Below are positions 62,803-64,000 of a DNA stretch of 64,000 nt, piece by piece; within the stretch, counting starts at the first letter, position 1; each line of letters begins with the position of its first letter. A program made the position numbers and the translations under genes. Source of the stretch: CAMLIZ01 sp966212505 (lineage in GTDB: Bacteria > Pseudomonadota > Gammaproteobacteria > Burkholderiales > Burkholderiaceae_C); NCBI GenBank assembly GCA_966212505.1, contig CBIHRS010000008.1, positions 62,001 through 126,000 of the forward strand, written 5' to 3'. A model generated the notes under the pieces. It had not been told where the DNA came from. It was given only the letters and a program-made list of their open reading frames with translations, and made no database searches.

Positions 62803-62880
62803 GCCTCCGGAGAAGCGGGCACGCCGGCTGCCTAAGGCTGCTCGAGGGCCGTGCGTTCGGCCGCTTCCATCGAGGTGCGC

Positions 62881-64000
62881 ATGGCCCATCGCGAGGCCGT
62901 TTCCTTGTCGACTGACTCCTCAGCATCGGCGCCGAAGCGGCGCTGGTGGCAGAGCCTGGGGCCGGGCCTGGTCACCGGCGCGTCCGACGACGACCCCAGC
63001 GGCATCGGCACCTATTCGCAGGTGGGCGCGCAGTTCGGCTTCAGCCTGCTGTGGCTGATGCTCTACTCCTATCCGCTGATGGTGGCCGTGCAGCTCATCT
63101 GCGCGCAGATCGGCCGGGTCACCGGCAAGGGGCTGGCGGCCAACCTGCGCCAGCTGTGCCCGCGCTGGCTGCTGCTGCCGATGGTGCTGGCGCTGCTGGT
63201 GGCCAACATCATCAACATCGGCGCCGACCTGGGCGCGATGGGCGCCTCGGCCCAGATGCTCGCCGGCGGCCCCACGGTGGCATGGACGGCGGCCTTCGGT
63301 CTGCTGTCGCTGGTGCTGCAGGTGTTCGTGCCCTACACCCGCTATGTGTCGCTGCTCAAATGGTTGACGCTCGCGCTGCTGGCCTACGTGGGCACCGTGC
63401 TGGCGGTGAAGATCCCGTGGGCCACCGTGCTGGTGCATTCGGTGGTGCCCGCCATCCCGCCCACGCGCGATGGTGTGACCGCCGTGGTCGCGGTGCTGGG
63501 CACCACGATCAGCCCTTATCTCTTCTTCTGGCAGGCGTCGCAGGAGGTCGAGGAACAGCAGGCGGCGCCGGGTGAGAAGCCGCTGCGCCGCGCGCCCAGC
63601 CAGGCGCGGGTGCAACTCGACCGCGTGAAGGTCGACACCTACATCGGCATGGCGGCCTCCAACATCGTGGCCTTCTTCGTGGTGCTGACGGCCGCCGTGA
63701 CACTGCATGCCCATGGCGTGCACGATGTGTCGAGCGCGGCGCAGGCGGCGCAGGCGCTGGTGCCGGTGGCCGGCCACCTGGCGGCCGCGGTGTTCTCGAT
63801 CGGCATCATCGGCACCGGCTTGCTCGCGGTGCCCGTGCTGGCCGGCAGCGCGGCCTATGGCGTGGCCGAGACCATGCAGTGGAAATGGGGCCTGGAGCGC
63901 AAGCCGGCCAGCGCGGCGCGCTTCTACGCGGTGATCGCGGTGGCCACGCTGGCCGGGGTGGCAATGAACTTCGCCGACATCAACCCGATGAAGGCGCTGT
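62881..64000 (+). CDS. NRAMP-family divalent metal transporter, 5' part
   Basis: The reading frame begins at an ATG with a GAGG site and runs off the right edge; 373 residues are present. Features are SLGPGLVTGASDDDPSGIGTY (the metal-site DPS-like motif of helix 1), ANIINIGADLGAMG and GTTISPYLFFWQASQEVEE. These match the NRAMP family branch with the GxxxDDDPSGI motif, which imports Mn, Fe or similar ions with protons. An acidic/basic loop at about 210-240 is typical. It is downstream of nrtR in the same direction but 78 bp apart. Confidence 0.9.
   Translation, partial: MAHREAVSLSTDSSASAPKRRWWQSLGPGLVTGASDDDPSGIGTYSQVGAQFGFSLLWLMLYSYPLMVAVQLICAQIGRVTGKGLAANLRQLCPRWLLLPMVLALLVANIINIGADLGAMGASAQMLAGGPTVAWTAAFGLLSLVLQVFVPYTRYVSLLKWLTLALLAYVGTVLAVKIPWATVLVHSVVPAIPPTRDGVTAVVAVLGTTISPYLFFWQASQEVEEQQAAPGEKPLRRAPSQARVQLDRVKVDTYIGMAASNIVAFFVVLTAAVTLHAHGVHDVSSAAQAAQALVPVAGHLAAAVFSIGIIGTGLLAVPVLAGSAAYGVAETMQWKWGLERKPASAARFYAVIAVATLAGVAMNFADINPMKAL

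Overview
The window is high-GC (roughly two thirds G+C), gene-dense Gram-negative chromosome. A Burkholderiales origin (Leptothrix/Rubrivivax/Comamonadaceae-like betaproteobacterium) is inferred from the OmpC-like porin type, system II cytochrome c maturation (ResB/CcsB), DUF1631, a PEP-CTERM protein, NrtR control of NAD salvage, and intergenic hairpin repeats that abut stop codons. No rRNA, CRISPR array, insertion sequence or integrase gene was seen.

Layout. 1-9.5 kb: edge of a DUF817 membrane protein gene, a secreted DUF3857/transglutaminase protein, an MFS pump divergent from an ArsR-type regulator with a pair of palindromic operators, a WYL regulator divergent from an exporter that carries an extra C-terminal domain, a soluble hybrid histidine kinase and an amino-acid-type binding protein. 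9.7-15.3 kb: a double-length UvrA with four ABC ATPase modules. 15.4-21.5 kb: a PAP2 phosphatase, a TPR diguanylate cyclase and a TRAP transporter operon. 21.4-28.6 kb: MsrPQ, cytochrome c biogenesis (CcsB, ResB), a di-haem cytochrome c and EngB. 28.6-36 kb: alpha/beta hydrolase, patatin/outer-membrane protein coupled to DUF1631, and groES-groEL behind a clear promoter and CIRCE element. 36-38.6 kb: LysR regulator and a C39-like cysteine peptidase coupled to a small unknown protein.

38.6-39.8 kb is the most unusual part. A leftward unit with its own sigma-70-like promoter and terminator carries a 51-codon ORF, six tRNA genes (Thr, Asp, Trp, His, Met, Lys), several with aberrant features, and a small SEC-C zinc-motif gene. 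That gene has a near-perfect ribosome binding site, but its conserved frame is interrupted by three one-base shifts, each at the same TTTC context.

40.2-53.7 kb: a two-gene ABC exporter, then an Lrp regulator divergent from a long operon (aspartate/glutamate racemase, peptide-binding protein, class II glutamine amidotransferase, two permeases, two ATPases), followed by a LysR regulator, a porin and a second paralogous peptide-binding protein. This looks like one uptake and processing system for a peptide-like or gamma-glutamyl-like compound. 53.7-57 kb: an orphan kinase-fold protein, a glycine-zipper protein, a repeat-containing exported protein and a PEP-CTERM protein. 57.1-62.8 kb: the operon pncA-pncB-nadE-nadM for NAD salvage, divergent from its probable regulator NrtR with an operator over the promoter. 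The window ends inside an NRAMP metal transporter gene.
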